36,555 nucleotides of DNA from Methylocystis sp. (GCA_020252485.1 JADCCX010000173.1:1-36555); one strand, 5' to 3'. Positions 16,655-26,527 are shown, counted from the stretch's first letter. The notes: generated from the sequence alone by a model not told the origin. Numbers and translations are program-made.

Positions 16655-18201
16655 TCGGCCTCTCCGCGCTGGAAGGGATTTTCGACATAGGCGCAGGAGT
16701 CGGATAGACGCTTCAGCAGGCCAAGACTGGCGAGGCGCTCCTCGAGCCGACGCGCGTTATCGGAGAAGTCTTCCTGATCGGCATTGCCGCTATCGATGAA
16801 CGACCGGGCCTGATGATCGCCAATGATCAGGCCGTAACGGTCCGCCAAGGTGGCTAGGAAGTCTTTGAACTCTATCCGCTTGGGGACGCAGGTCACCACC
16901 AGTGTCTTGAGGAGCCTGTCGGTCGGGGCATAGCGTACCCGCCGGCTCGAGCGGCGCGAAGACAGACCGATGGCGCGTGCCCACGTCATGTGGACCTTAC
17001 CGACGTGCTGCTTATGTCGGACGGTAGCCTTATCGACCAGCCGGTCAATCAGTTGTTCGGGCGGGATGCTTCGCTCGTCTTCATCGTCCAGATCGGGCCA
17101 GTCGAATATCCGCTTGAGCAGTTCGGTGACCTCAATGGCCGCGTCGTCGGAAGCGGTTGCGGCTCGCCATTGCGGCGTTTCGGTTGTCGCCCGGATGAAG
17201 CGCTCCATTGCCTGTTGCGGCAGGGCGTTGTTGGACTGGTAGGAGTCGGCAGAGAGGTCGCGCACGACGGACTTCTTGGGCGAAACGATCTCGCACACCA
17301 GAGTTGCGCGCTCGGTGCCCAGGACCTCACTGGCCCGGACGAGCTGATAAAGGATGATGTTAAGGCCGGTGACCGCGACCAGGTGGGGAATCGCGTCGTA
17401 AGCCGGAATCGGTAGCGACAGGATGGCGAGCCAATCCTCGGCCAGGCGGTCGAACGCAGGATGGGATGAACAGGGCAGGAAGGCCCCGCCCCGGTCGGTC
17501 TTGGCGAGTTGAGACTCGCCCTGCAGCGCGCGCACCATGCCGTCATAGGGCGCTGGGTTCTCCAGGAATTTCCCCACTAGCCTTTCGCGCAGCTCGTCGA
17601 CGCGCTGGCTGCGGCAAAGCATGAGGTACAGGACCTCGCCGGTGCGCGCGAAGAAGCGGCGATCAGTCGTCACCCCGCCATTGGCCTTCACGTTGACGTC
17701 CTCGTAGAGGCCGTTGGGTCCGAAGGGGAAGACGAACTTGGAGCTCCAGCGCTTGTTGCTTTCGCCTTCGATCGCTGAGCCCTGCAGAAACCGAATGACG
17801 GCAGCGAAGTCGCGAAAGGTCTCAAAGCGGTCGCGCAAATAGGCGAAGTCAGGCGATTCGAGGCCTGCGGCCGTGTCCGCCATCTTCTCCAACCAGGACG
17901 TCCAGGCCATTTCGTCGGAGCGGTCCTCCGCCAGCACCGTCATGATGTGGGGATTATTGAACACCAAGTTGCGCAGCCGCAGCTGCGTTTGCGGCCGATA
18001 ACTCAAGCTGTTCAGCGAGGATTCTTTAAGCGCCCGGTCGGCGACCTTCTCCGCCAACAAGACATTAAGGAATTCCAAGAATGTCAGCCAAGGCGTCTGC
18101 TCGTCGTGGAGCCGGTGTCCCCAGATGGCCTCGTCGACCCAGATTTCAGGTCCGGAGCGTTCCTCGAAATGCGTCGGCCTCGGCAGCACTTCCATAGTCA
18201 T
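16651..18201 (-). CDS. sspG: SspG, restriction component of unknown fold
   Basis: A 516-residue soluble protein with no signal peptide, membrane segment or motif that I recognise. The N-terminal part is rich in aromatic and acidic residues (WVDEAIWGHRLHDEQTPWL). I name it SspG only because it lies between sspF and sspH and is translationally coupled to both by ATGA overlaps (18198-18201 and 16651-16654). That is the order of the known three-gene SspFGH cassette, in which all three proteins are needed for restriction. DptG of the Dnd system is the corresponding position in the related cassette. The alternative start two codons later (18195) is equally possible. Confidence 0.7.
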   Translation of the reverse strand: MTMEVLPRPTHFEERSGPEIWVDEAIWGHRLHDEQTPWLTFLEFLNVLLAEKVADRALKESSLNSLSYRPQTQLRLRNLVFNNPHIMTVLAEDRSDEMAWTSWLEKMADTAAGLESPDFAYLRDRFETFRDFAAVIRFLQGSAIEGESNKRWSSKFVFPFGPNGLYEDVNVKANGGVTTDRRFFARTGEVLYLMLCRSQRVDELRERLVGKFLENPAPYDGMVRALQGESQLAKTDRGGAFLPCSSHPAFDRLAEDWLAILSLPIPAYDAIPHLVAVTGLNIILYQLVRASEVLGTERATLVCEIVSPKKSVVRDLSADSYQSNNALPQQAMERFIRATTETPQWRAATASDDAAIEVTELLKRIFDWPDLDDEDERSIPPEQLIDRLVDKATVRHKQHVGKVHMTWARAIGLSSRRSSRRVRYAPTDRLLKTLVVTCVPKRIEFKDFLATLADRYGLIIGDHQARSFIDSGNADQEDFSDNARRLEERLASLGLLKRLSDSCAYVENPFQRGEAE

Positions 18202-20033
18202 GACCGCACCATCACCCGGCGCGGCGTGGCCCGCCCATCGCTGTTCAGTTCGATAAAGCGCAGCACGAGCTGGCCTTCCTCACCGACGTCGTCGCCATCC
18301 AGTTGTCGTCGGGTCTCGGTCTCACGGAGCAGGCGCGCCTTGAATGCCAGAATGTCCTCGTGGCACTCGAGTGAGAAGCTACTTGGCAGCGCACCCTCGG
18401 CCACGCGGCCAAGAAATTCGAACCGGGTCGGCGAAAGCTCCAAGCGCACCGCCCTGTGGTCCTCGCCCCGCATGAGCCGCACGGCGACATCGAAGCCGCC
18501 TTGAGGATTGAGCATCAAGCTGACCTCCTGACCCCCTTGGCGCGGAACGGAAATCAGTTCGTCGAGCAGCGGGCTTCGTTTGGACTGCGAGTAGCTGCCC
18601 GAAGTCGCTAGGACCAATTCGTCCTGATTTTGCACCAGCATGCCGGTGAAAACGCGATTGAGACCACGGACGATCATCGAGAGCGCGATCCGCGGCAGAG
18701 GCTGCTTCGCTTTCAGCCTTTCAGCTACTTCAAGATAGACGCCTGCATAGCGAAAAACCGTCAGATCCCACAGCTCATAGGCCGCGACGAGCTCATCCGG
18801 AAGTGTGAAGAAAAGGCGTTGGCGCTGGGCTTTAAGCAGTTGCAGGAACGCGGAACGGTCAACGCCCTCCCTGCCTTCAAGATATGCCCGCTGGCCTTGA
18901 GTGTAGTTCGCCGTTGCCCCGTAGATCGAGTCCTTCCTGATAAGGGCCTCATACTGCTCGGCATAAACGGGATCGTCCGCACCATAGACTAGGAGGTTGT
19001 CCACCCGATTGCTGGTTTCTGCGCCGATACCGAACAGGTTCAGCTTTTTGAACGGCTCAGTCTTCTCGGCGCGGCTCGGATTCAGGTTCTCGCCAAAGAC
19101 ATTGCGGTAGACACTGGCGAGATCGGTCTTGCCGCTGGCGACGATGTCCGGGACGTTGGCGCAAGACATCAGGCCATCCCGACCATCGGGATGGCCTAAG
19201 ACCACATTCGCGGCCAATGACAGAAGCTGCCGGACTGGAAAGTGGCCGCCATTGCGCTCACTGAGTTCGACCAACGAAATTAAACGCTGTCGGAAGTGGC
19301 CGTGCCCGTCCGCGCCGGTCAGGCGACGGCGGTTTTCAAGGATCGGACAGAACTGCTCACGGGCCGCCGGGCATCCGTCGCATCCCGCCCAGCCTTCGTG
19401 GCCCCCGATCTCGTCGATGATGTGCGACATCATCTCGGCCGCTGGCGCCCGGCTGAGATCGCTAAGGTTCAGGCGGACCTCGCGATCGTCGGTGGTGCCG
19501 GTCACCAGCAGGTCTTCGACCACCTCGGATAGGCGGCGCACCGCCGGCGTGTCCGGCGCAGTCTTGAGCTTCTCTAGGAGTTGGCCATGGTTAGCCGCCA
19601 ATAGATAGACGGTGTTGGGCGAAGGCTCAACCACGTCTCTGGCCACGCTGGCGACCAGCTCTGCGCTCTCTTCCTCTCGGAGCTCGCTGAGATCCTTGAC
19701 AATCACCAGGGTGCGTTGGCCAATTGAGAGCGTTTGGATTTTGGCACCCTTGTTCCAGGTCGCCTCATCGCCGCCGAGGGCGCTCCAAACTTCGCGACAA
19801 TGGTATGTCTTTCCGTCGCCCGCCGTCCCGGTGATGATCTGAGAGACAGGGTCAATGCCTGTAAAGTTATCGAGCAGCGCCTTCCGAAATTGGGCGGGCA
19901 GGACGATGGGCCGGATCTTGTGCCGCTTGAGCGCGCGCTGAATGGACTCGTCATACATGTTGTCGTTAGTCGGAATCGGCCCATAGTTGCGCAGAAATCG
20001 CACCCATGCGGCAGTAGATGATGTCCCTTCCAA
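18198..20033 (-). CDS. sspF: P-loop ATPase, SspF (restriction component)
   Basis: A 611-residue protein with a Walker A motif GTAGDGKT at residues 69-76 and a probable zinc-binding cluster CDGC...C (Cys218, Cys221, Cys229). The residues before the P-loop read FLRNYGPIPTNDNMYDE, which looks like a conserved N-terminal helix. The start is TTG at 20033, supported by AGGAG seven bases ahead (20045-20041). An ORF in another frame runs from ATG 20212 through this site (see findings). It is the first gene of the leftward set sspF-sspG-sspH, so its promoter should lie in 20034-20555. The name rests on position and the ATPase motif together; DptF is the counterpart in Dnd systems. Confidence 0.75.
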   Translation of the reverse strand: MEGTSSTAAWVRFLRNYGPIPTNDNMYDESIQRALKRHKIRPIVLPAQFRKALLDNFTGIDPVSQIITGTAGDGKTYHCREVWSALGGDEATWNKGAKIQTLSIGQRTLVIVKDLSELREEESAELVASVARDVVEPSPNTVYLLAANHGQLLEKLKTAPDTPAVRRLSEVVEDLLVTGTTDDREVRLNLSDLSRAPAAEMMSHIIDEIGGHEGWAGCDGCPAAREQFCPILENRRRLTGADGHGHFRQRLISLVELSERNGGHFPVRQLLSLAANVVLGHPDGRDGLMSCANVPDIVASGKTDLASVYRNVFGENLNPSRAEKTEPFKKLNLFGIGAETSNRVDNLLVYGADDPVYAEQYEALIRKDSIYGATANYTQGQRAYLEGREGVDRSAFLQLLKAQRQRLFFTLPDELVAAYELWDLTVFRYAGVYLEVAERLKAKQPLPRIALSMIVRGLNRVFTGMLVQNQDELVLATSGSYSQSKRSPLLDELISVPRQGGQEVSLMLNPQGGFDVAVRLMRGEDHRAVRLELSPTRFEFLGRVAEGALPSSFSLECHEDILAFKARLLRETETRRQLDGDDVGEEGQLVLRFIELNSDGRATPRRVMVRS

Positions 20034-20555
20034 TCCGATTCTCCTAGTCTACCGACCGTCGTAGGGTAGCGACCCTCGGATACAACGCAATCCGCGATGC
20101 TCTCCAGCCGCTGTCCGACGCCTGCATCAAGCCGCTCGTCGGCCCGCATATCACTCCCGCCATTGCCGCTTTCGTCAGGCAGGATCTGCCCCTCGGGTTT
20201 TTCCGTCGGCATACCAACCTTCTAAGCAGCATCGAGGCGTCGTTAGACTAGTGCAGAGCAGCGATTGCCGCGTCAACTTTAAGTTCATGGTCCCTGGCGT
20301 TGAGATTCCTGAGCGCTACAAAACTCGAGCGACATAAATTCCGCCTGTGGTCCTATAAACTTCTTACCCACATACGATGATATCAGTAATTGTCCGCCTT
20401 GGAGGTGTCGGGAAAACCCTCTTTTGCGCAGCACAATGACGAGCGAACCTTAGACGGTGTAAGACTTTCGCTGCGAAAGACCCTACCGTTTCGCCCTGTC
20501 CCTTCAATGGGACTACCAAGCGTACTCCGAGAGCGAGAGGGACGCTGCTGTCGCC
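20034..20555. other. Intergenic region between divergent sspF and DUF932 genes
   Basis: About 520 bases without a convincing complete gene. It must hold the promoters of sspFGH (leftward) and of the DUF932/parB set (rightward). The stretch 20260-20400 is visibly richer in A and T than its surroundings. A perfect six-base-pair hairpin, CTTTCG-CTG-CGAAAG, lies at 20465-20479. On the minus strand an ORF starts at 20212 (MPTEKPEGQILPDES) and enters sspF out of frame. I see no regulator gene here, although Dnd-type loci often have one. Confidence 0.5.
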
Positions 20556-20612
20556 GTGACGGGTTGAGTGTCGAGAGAGAGGCTGTCGGCCAGCCCGTCA
20601 TGGAGATCAGCC
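20556..20612 (+). promoter_or_regulatory. Structured 5' leader, copy 1 (DUF932 gene)
   Basis: This stretch is nearly the same as 21879-21935 ahead of parB. GACGGGTTG (20558-20566) pairs with CAGCCCGTC (20591-20599) over nine base pairs with one G-T. Alternatively GTCATGG (20597-20603) pairs with CCATGAC (20611-20617) over seven, which would bury the ATG at 20613 and part of the GGAG at 20602-20605. The two folds share bases 20597-20599, so they exclude each other. A role in translation control is inferred. Between the stems lies the shared purine-rich GTCGAGAGAGAGGCT. Confidence 0.6.
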
Positions 20613-21809
20613 ATGACTGAGATGGAGATTCTGGGGCCTGCGTCGTTGCGGGGCGGCGGCTACAAGGTGGATGTGTCGAAGGGGGAGCGCGTTGGGCGCG
20701 TCTCCTCCGAATGGTTCTCACGGCCCGACGACGAGCGCTTCTTGTCGCTCGACGAACTGATGGCGTCTGTGCGCGGCCGGGCCGAACGCAGCACGACGCG
20801 CACGGTGGATAGCGCAGTTGTGCGAGTCGAGGCGAGCCGGGAGGATCCCGAGCGTCTCGCGTTGATACTGCCGGGCGCAGACGCGCCGGTAGCGCCCACC
20901 CACTGGAGCTTCGGCCAACTCGCCAGCCTCGTCGGCGCGCCGGCCTCCTATCTGCGCCAGCTTCCGGCGGCGCTGGCCGGCATCAATCTGCAGTACGGTC
21001 TTTCGTCGCACCGTGCCGAGCAGATCAAGACGCTGGAGGCACGAAACGGGCGGACCGAGCTGCGCGCCGTTACCGGCCCGGACTACGGCCGCATTTACGA
21101 CCATGAACTCGTCTCGGCCGTGCAGCGCATAGCCGGCAACGGCACGGGCGACACGCGCTGGAAGGTGCCGGGCGTGCTCGACTGGCGCACAGGCGTCTAC
21201 AACCCGCATGTGGATGTGAGCCGAGACACCACCACCCTCTACGCCTCCGACCGCGACGTCTTCCTCTTCCTGGTCGACGACCTCAACACCATCGAGGCTG
21301 GCCGGCTGCCCGATGGCTCGCCGGACCTCTATTTCCGGGGCTTCTACTGCTGGAACTCGGAGGTCGGCGCCAAGACGCTTGGCATCGCCAGTTTCTATCT
21401 CCGGGCGGTGTGCCAGAACCGCAATCTCTGGGGCGTCGAGGACTTCGAAGAGATCACGATCAGGCACTCGAAGTACGCCGCCGGCCGCTTCGCCCACGAG
21501 GCCGCGCCGACGCTACTGCGCTTCGCGGACTCGTCGCCCATGCCATTCGTCAACGGCATCCGGCAAGCGCGCGAACGCATCGTCGCGCGCACGGATGAAG
21601 ACCGCACCGAGTTCCTCAGGAAGCGCGGCTTCAGCAAGGGCGAGACCGCGAAGATCATCGAGACGGTTCTCACCGAGGAAGGCCATCCGCCGTCCTCGGT
21701 GTTCGACTTCGTTCAAGGCATCACGGCAGTGGCACGCACCAGGCCCCATCAAGACGCCAGGCTCGAGCTCGAAGGCCGGGCGAAGAAGCTTCTGGATCGT
21801 GCAGCGTAA
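20613..21809 (+). CDS. DUF932-family protein
   Basis: A 398-residue protein that I place in the DUF932 family. These proteins are common on plasmids and integrative elements of alphaproteobacteria and are distantly related to phage or plasmid-encoded proteins of unknown function. Recognisable stretches are HWSFGQLASLVGAPASYLRQLP, where a helical DNA-binding-like segment precedes PAALAG, and DRDVFLFLVDDLN with the following FRGFYCWNSEVG. The ATG at 20613 is chosen over a GTG at 20568 because GGAG precedes it at proper distance and because the GTG lies inside the conserved leader. It is followed by parB, which has the same leader, so the two are probably expressed together in the element's maintenance module. 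No enzymatic motif is seen. Confidence 0.8.
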   Translation: MTEMEILGPASLRGGGYKVDVSKGERVGRVSSEWFSRPDDERFLSLDELMASVRGRAERSTTRTVDSAVVRVEASREDPERLALILPGADAPVAPTHWSFGQLASLVGAPASYLRQLPAALAGINLQYGLSSHRAEQIKTLEARNGRTELRAVTGPDYGRIYDHELVSAVQRIAGNGTGDTRWKVPGVLDWRTGVYNPHVDVSRDTTTLYASDRDVFLFLVDDLNTIEAGRLPDGSPDLYFRGFYCWNSEVGAKTLGIASFYLRAVCQNRNLWGVEDFEEITIRHSKYAAGRFAHEAAPTLLRFADSSPMPFVNGIRQARERIVARTDEDRTEFLRKRGFSKGETAKIIETVLTEEGHPPSSVFDFVQGITAVARTRPHQDARLELEGRAKKLLDRAA

Positions 21810-21878
21810 GAGTTGCCCCTGACAAGTCTGCTCCCCGCGGTCCGTCCCTTCCGAGGAAGAGGCGGGCCGCGGGCTTCG

Positions 21879-21935
21879 TGACGGGTTGAATGGTCGAGAG
21901 AGAGGCTTTCGGCCGGCCCGTCATGGAGAACGGCC
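21879..21935 (+). promoter_or_regulatory. Structured 5' leader, copy 2 (parB gene)
   Basis: Second copy of the leader at 20556-20612. GACGGGTTG (21880-21888) pairs with CGGCCCGTC (21914-21922) over nine positions with two G-T pairs; the one changed base keeps pairing. CATGG (21922-21926) can instead pair with CCATG (21934-21938), covering the ATG at 21936. The GGAG ribosome binding site is at 21925-21928. The presence of the element directly at two start codons argues that it acts on translation of both genes. Confidence 0.6.
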
Positions 21936-24065
21936 ATGTCGACCAAGACCAAATCCCCCAAGGGTTCGAGCCCGAAGATCGCTCTCAGCGCCTCGCGAGA
22001 TATTCCCTTCGACCGGCTGGTGCTGAGCCAGTCCAACGTCAGGCGCTTCAAGGCAGGCGTCGCCATCGAGGAACTCGCCGAGGACATCGCCCGGCGCACG
22101 CTGTTGCAAAGCCTGACCGTGCGCCCCGTGCTCGACGAGAACGGCGCGGAGACGGGCATGTTCGAGGTGCCTTCGGGCGGGCGGCGCTACCGGGCGCTGG
22201 AGCTGCTGGTGAAGAGCAAGCGCCTTGCCCGCACCGTGCCGATCCCCTGCGTCATCCGCACCGAGGGGATCGCGGAGGAGGACTCGCTCGCCGAGAACAT
22301 CCAGCGTGCGCCACTTCACCCGCTCGACCAGTTCCGCGCCTTCCAGACCCTGCGCGAGAAGGGCCAGAGCGAGGAGGAGATCGCGGCCGCCTTCTTCATC
22401 TCGGTGGCGGTGGTGAAGCAGCGCCTCCGGCTCGCCGCTGTCAGCCCGCGCCTCCTCGACGTCTACGCCGAGGACGGCGTCACGCTGGAGCAGTTGATGG
22501 CCCTCACAGTTAGCCCTGACCATCAACGCCAGGAACAGGTCTGGGAGGCCGTACAGCGCTCCTACTCAAAAGAGCCTTACACGATCCGGCGCATGCTCAC
22601 GGAAGGGGCGGTGCGCGCCTCCGATAAGCGTGCGCAGTTTGTCGGTGCCGAGGCCTATGAAGAGGCGGGCGGGATCATCCTGCGTGATCTGTTCCAGTCC
22701 GACGAGGGCGGGTGGTGGCAGGACGCCCGCTTGCTCGACCGGCTCGTAGCAGACAGGCTCGAGCGAGAAGCCGATGTCATCCGCACTGAGGGCTGGCGCT
22801 GGGTCGAGGCGCTTCCCGAATTCCCCTACGGCCACAGCTACGGCCTGCGCCGCCTCCAGGGCGAGGCCGAGCCGTTCACCGAAGCGGAAATGGCCACCCG
22901 CCAGGCGCTGCAGACCGAGTACGACGGGCTCGAAGCGAGCTGCGAGGGCCGCGACGAGATCCCGGACCAAACCGACCAGCGCCTCGCCGAGATCGAGACG
23001 GCCTTGGCCGCCTTCGACCATCGGCCGCTCGTCTATGGCACGGAAGAGATCACCCGCGCCGGCGCATTTGTCTCGATCGACGGCTCGGGCAGCTTGCGCA
23101 TCGAGCGCGGCTTCGTGCGGCCAGAGGACGAGCCGCCGATGGGGGCACCCGAACCGGAGACAGGAGAGACTGTCGCCGAGGCTGATGATGTTCGCAATGT
23201 TACCGTTGCCGCCCGCGTGGACGGTTCTGCCGAAGTCGTCGCAGCGGAGCCCGAGGAGGACGAAGGCGTCCGACCGCTCTCGGATCGGCTGGTGATGGAG
23301 CTCACCGCGCATCGCACCGTTGCGTTACGCGAGGCGCTGGCGAATGACTCGGACATCGCCTTCGTCGCGGCGCTGCACGCGCTGACACTTCGGCTTTTCT
23401 ACCGCTACAACCTCGACAGCTGCGTCGAGATCGAACCGAAGAGCGCGGCCTTCACCGCGCAGGCGGCAGGCCTCGGTGACACCGCTTCGGCGCAGGCGAT
23501 CGAAACGCGGCATGCAAGGTGGGCGGAAACGCTGCCGAAGGAACCGGGCAAGCTCTGGGATGTCTTGACCGGCTTCGACGGCGACAGCCGCCAAGTCCTC
23601 TTCGCCCATTGCGTCGCGCTCACGCTCAACGCGGTCGCCGAGCCCTACAATCGGCGACCCAAGGCGCTGGCGCACGCCGACCGGCTGGCCGAAGCGCTCG
23701 ACCTCGACATGGCGGCCGCCGGCTGGAAGCCCACGATCGAGGGCTATCTCGGGCGCGTCACCAAGGGCCGCATTCTTGAAGCCGTGCGGGAAGCCAAGGG
23801 CGCGCGTGTGGCCGACCGCATCGCGCATATGAAGAAAGCCGAAATGTCGGAGGCGGCCGAAGCGCTGCTCGCCGATACCGGCTGGGTGCCCGAGCCGCTG
23901 CGCACGCCCGGGCAGACCTTCGGCGTTGAGACGCAGACTGACGGCGAAGGCGAAGGCGAAGTGCAACCAGCGGGGATCGGCGGGGAACCGGCTATCGACG
24001 CTGAGGCCGACGACGACGAGACTGAGCCTGCGCCTCCTCCCCAGGTTGCCATCGCCGCAGAATAA
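21936..24065 (+). CDS. Large ParB/RepB/Spo0J-like nuclease-fold protein
   Basis: A 709-residue protein. The N-terminal ParB domain (about residues 20-125) has LVLSQSNVRRF, the box PSGGRRYRAL and ENIQRAPLHPLDQFRAF, which correspond to the nucleotide-binding boxes of ParB CTPases. A helix-turn-helix region follows (GQSEEEIAAAFFISVAVVKQRL, about 145-167). The C-terminal 450 residues are unlike chromosomal ParB and end in an acidic Gly/Glu/Pro-rich tail. No parA lies next to it, so it is probably not a classic partition protein but one of the stand-alone large ParB-like proteins of Hyphomicrobiales plasmids and integrative elements, whose exact role is not settled. It sits 126 bases after the DUF932 gene and has the same leader. 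Confidence 0.85.
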   Translation: MSTKTKSPKGSSPKIALSASRDIPFDRLVLSQSNVRRFKAGVAIEELAEDIARRTLLQSLTVRPVLDENGAETGMFEVPSGGRRYRALELLVKSKRLARTVPIPCVIRTEGIAEEDSLAENIQRAPLHPLDQFRAFQTLREKGQSEEEIAAAFFISVAVVKQRLRLAAVSPRLLDVYAEDGVTLEQLMALTVSPDHQRQEQVWEAVQRSYSKEPYTIRRMLTEGAVRASDKRAQFVGAEAYEEAGGIILRDLFQSDEGGWWQDARLLDRLVADRLEREADVIRTEGWRWVEALPEFPYGHSYGLRRLQGEAEPFTEAEMATRQALQTEYDGLEASCEGRDEIPDQTDQRLAEIETALAAFDHRPLVYGTEEITRAGAFVSIDGSGSLRIERGFVRPEDEPPMGAPEPETGETVAEADDVRNVTVAARVDGSAEVVAAEPEEDEGVRPLSDRLVMELTAHRTVALREALANDSDIAFVAALHALTLRLFYRYNLDSCVEIEPKSAAFTAQAAGLGDTASAQAIETRHARWAETLPKEPGKLWDVLTGFDGDSRQVLFAHCVALTLNAVAEPYNRRPKALAHADRLAEALDLDMAAAGWKPTIEGYLGRVTKGRILEAVREAKGARVADRIAHMKKAEMSEAAEALLADTGWVPEPLRTPGQTFGVETQTDGEGEGEVQPAGIGGEPAIDAEADDDETEPAPPPQVAIAAE

Positions 24066-24086
24066 CAAGCCCCTACGCAGTCTCGC

Positions 24087-24116
24087 GGGTCCGCCTCACG
24101 GCGGGCCCTTTTTTTT
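24087..24116 (+). terminator. Rho-independent terminator after parB
   Basis: GGGTCCGCC (24087-24095) and GGCGGGCCC (24100-24108) form a nine-base-pair stem with one G-T pair and a TCAC loop, followed directly by eight T (24109-24116). It lies 21 bases after the parB stop and immediately ahead of the GGAG (24117-24120) of the toprim gene. Most parB transcripts should therefore end here, and the toprim gene may depend on read-through. Confidence 0.9.
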
Positions 24117-24127
24117 GGAGGTCGGCC

Positions 24128-25159
24128 ATGGACCATAATCGGTCATCGTCTGCCGGGGAACTCGCCCGTGCGCTTGCGCGGAATGCCGAGGTTGTCTGTC
24201 GACGTTACCTGTCAAACGGCCGCCGGCAGGGCCGATATTGGCTCGTCGGTGACGCCCAGAATATGCCGGGGCGAAGCCTGTTTGTGCGTCTCACCGGGCC
24301 TGACAGCGGCAAAGGCGCAGCCGGCAAGTGGACAGACGCTGCGACCGGCGAACATGGCGATCTCCTCGATATCATCGCACGCGCCGAGCGCCTTGAGAGC
24401 CTCCGAGACATCCTTGCAGAAGCTCGCCGTTTCCTGAGCTTGCCGCAAACAGATCCCGCAACGCGGCGGATCCCTGTGGCGACAGGTTCGCCAGATGCTG
24501 CCCGTCGTTTGTTTCACGCCGGAACTCCGATCGCCGGTACATTGGCTGAGCGCTACCTGGTCAGCCGCGGGATTTCGCATTTGGATGCGCTTCCAGCTCT
24601 GCGTTTTCATCCATCTTGTTTCTACCGCGAGCATCCGAAAGCGCCGCGTCAGACGTGGCCCGCCATGCTCGCCGCCGTCACGGACCTCAATGGCACGATC
24701 ACCGGCGTGCACCGCACCTGGCTCGCGCGCGACGGATCGGCCAAAGCTCCGCTCGCCACGCCGCGGCGTGCCATGGGAAACTTTCTCGGCAACGGCGTTC
24801 GCTTTGGGGTTGCCGCCGACGTCATGGCCGCAGGCGAAGGCATCGAGACCATGCTGTCGCTGCGGTGCCTGCTGCCGCGCATGCCCATGGTCGCTGCGCT
24901 CTCGGCTGCCCATCTCGCCGCGCTGGTGCTGCCGCTTGGTCTGCGTCGCCTCTACATCGCGCAGGACAAGGACGACGCAGGCGCGAACGCAGCGCGGGCC
25001 CTTGCTGCACGCGCGATGAGTTTGGGCGTTGATGCGCTTATGCTGAATTCGCGTCTTGGCGATTTCAACGACGACCTACGCCTGATCGGCCTCCGAGAGA
25101 CGCAATCCGCAGTTTGCAACCAGCTGATTGCTTTGGACCAGATCCACATCAAAGTCTGA
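24128..25159 (+). CDS. Toprim-domain protein (primase-like)
   Basis: A 343-residue protein. The C-terminal half contains a toprim fold: AAGEGIETMLSL with the conserved glutamate (about residues 236-247), then LRRLYIAQDKDDAGANAARAL with the DxD pair (about 275-295). The N-terminal part (ARNAEVVCRRYLSNGRRQGRY, and GKWTDAATGEHGDLLDII) resembles the DUF7146 region of plasmid and island toprim proteins. Such proteins are thought to act in priming or maintaining mobile elements. It is about 340 residues long, the usual size. GGAG at 24117-24120 supports the ATG at 24128. It is the last rightward gene of the backbone module, and no conjugation genes follow it. Confidence 0.85.
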   Translation: MDHNRSSSAGELARALARNAEVVCRRYLSNGRRQGRYWLVGDAQNMPGRSLFVRLTGPDSGKGAAGKWTDAATGEHGDLLDIIARAERLESLRDILAEARRFLSLPQTDPATRRIPVATGSPDAARRLFHAGTPIAGTLAERYLVSRGISHLDALPALRFHPSCFYREHPKAPRQTWPAMLAAVTDLNGTITGVHRTWLARDGSAKAPLATPRRAMGNFLGNGVRFGVAADVMAAGEGIETMLSLRCLLPRMPMVAALSAAHLAALVLPLGLRRLYIAQDKDDAGANAARALAARAMSLGVDALMLNSRLGDFNDDLRLIGLRETQSAVCNQLIALDQIHIKV

Positions 25160-25453
25160 TGTGCGCCCCCATCTCGGTCATTGCTCGATCATCGTGTCTT
25201 TCTCAAAAGCGGACATTGCTAGCCATGCAGCCGTATCGCCTTCAGAGCTATACGAAGTTCAAACATCAATTGATTGAACGAGCAATCGCGTAAACAAGAT
25301 GGAATGCTGACAAGCGTTGCGGCAGAAGTTTCGACGACTTGCCAGAAACCAAGGCACGTCCTCATCATGCCGAACACTCGATAGGTCAAGATTCATTGGC
25401 AAAATTGTGCAACGCGATACACGTGAAAGCAGTGTCCTAGGATGTTCCTAGCC
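25160..25453. other. Intergenic region between convergent toprim and afuC-like genes
   Basis: About 290 bases with no gene or tRNA on either strand. Downstream of the leftward ATPase gene a small hairpin, CTAGGA-TGT-TCCTAG, lies at 25437-25451; it has no T-run, so it is at best a weak terminator. This gap is the boundary between the mobile-element backbone and the transport genes, but it shows no att repeat that I could match to 3193-3237. Confidence 0.4.

Positions 25454-26526
<1,073 letters not shown>

Positions 26527-26527
<1 letters not shown>

Noticed and set aside
21936-24065. Plasmid partition locus or replication origin
   Set aside because: No parA, repC or parS-like repeats lie near the ParB-like gene, so a partition or replication role is not supported.
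25180-25286. Inverted repeat ATTGCTCG...CGAGCAAT around the convergent gap as an att or operator site
   Set aside because: Eight-base arms about 90 bases apart are expected by chance in a 300-base gap, and they do not match the tRNA-Arg core.
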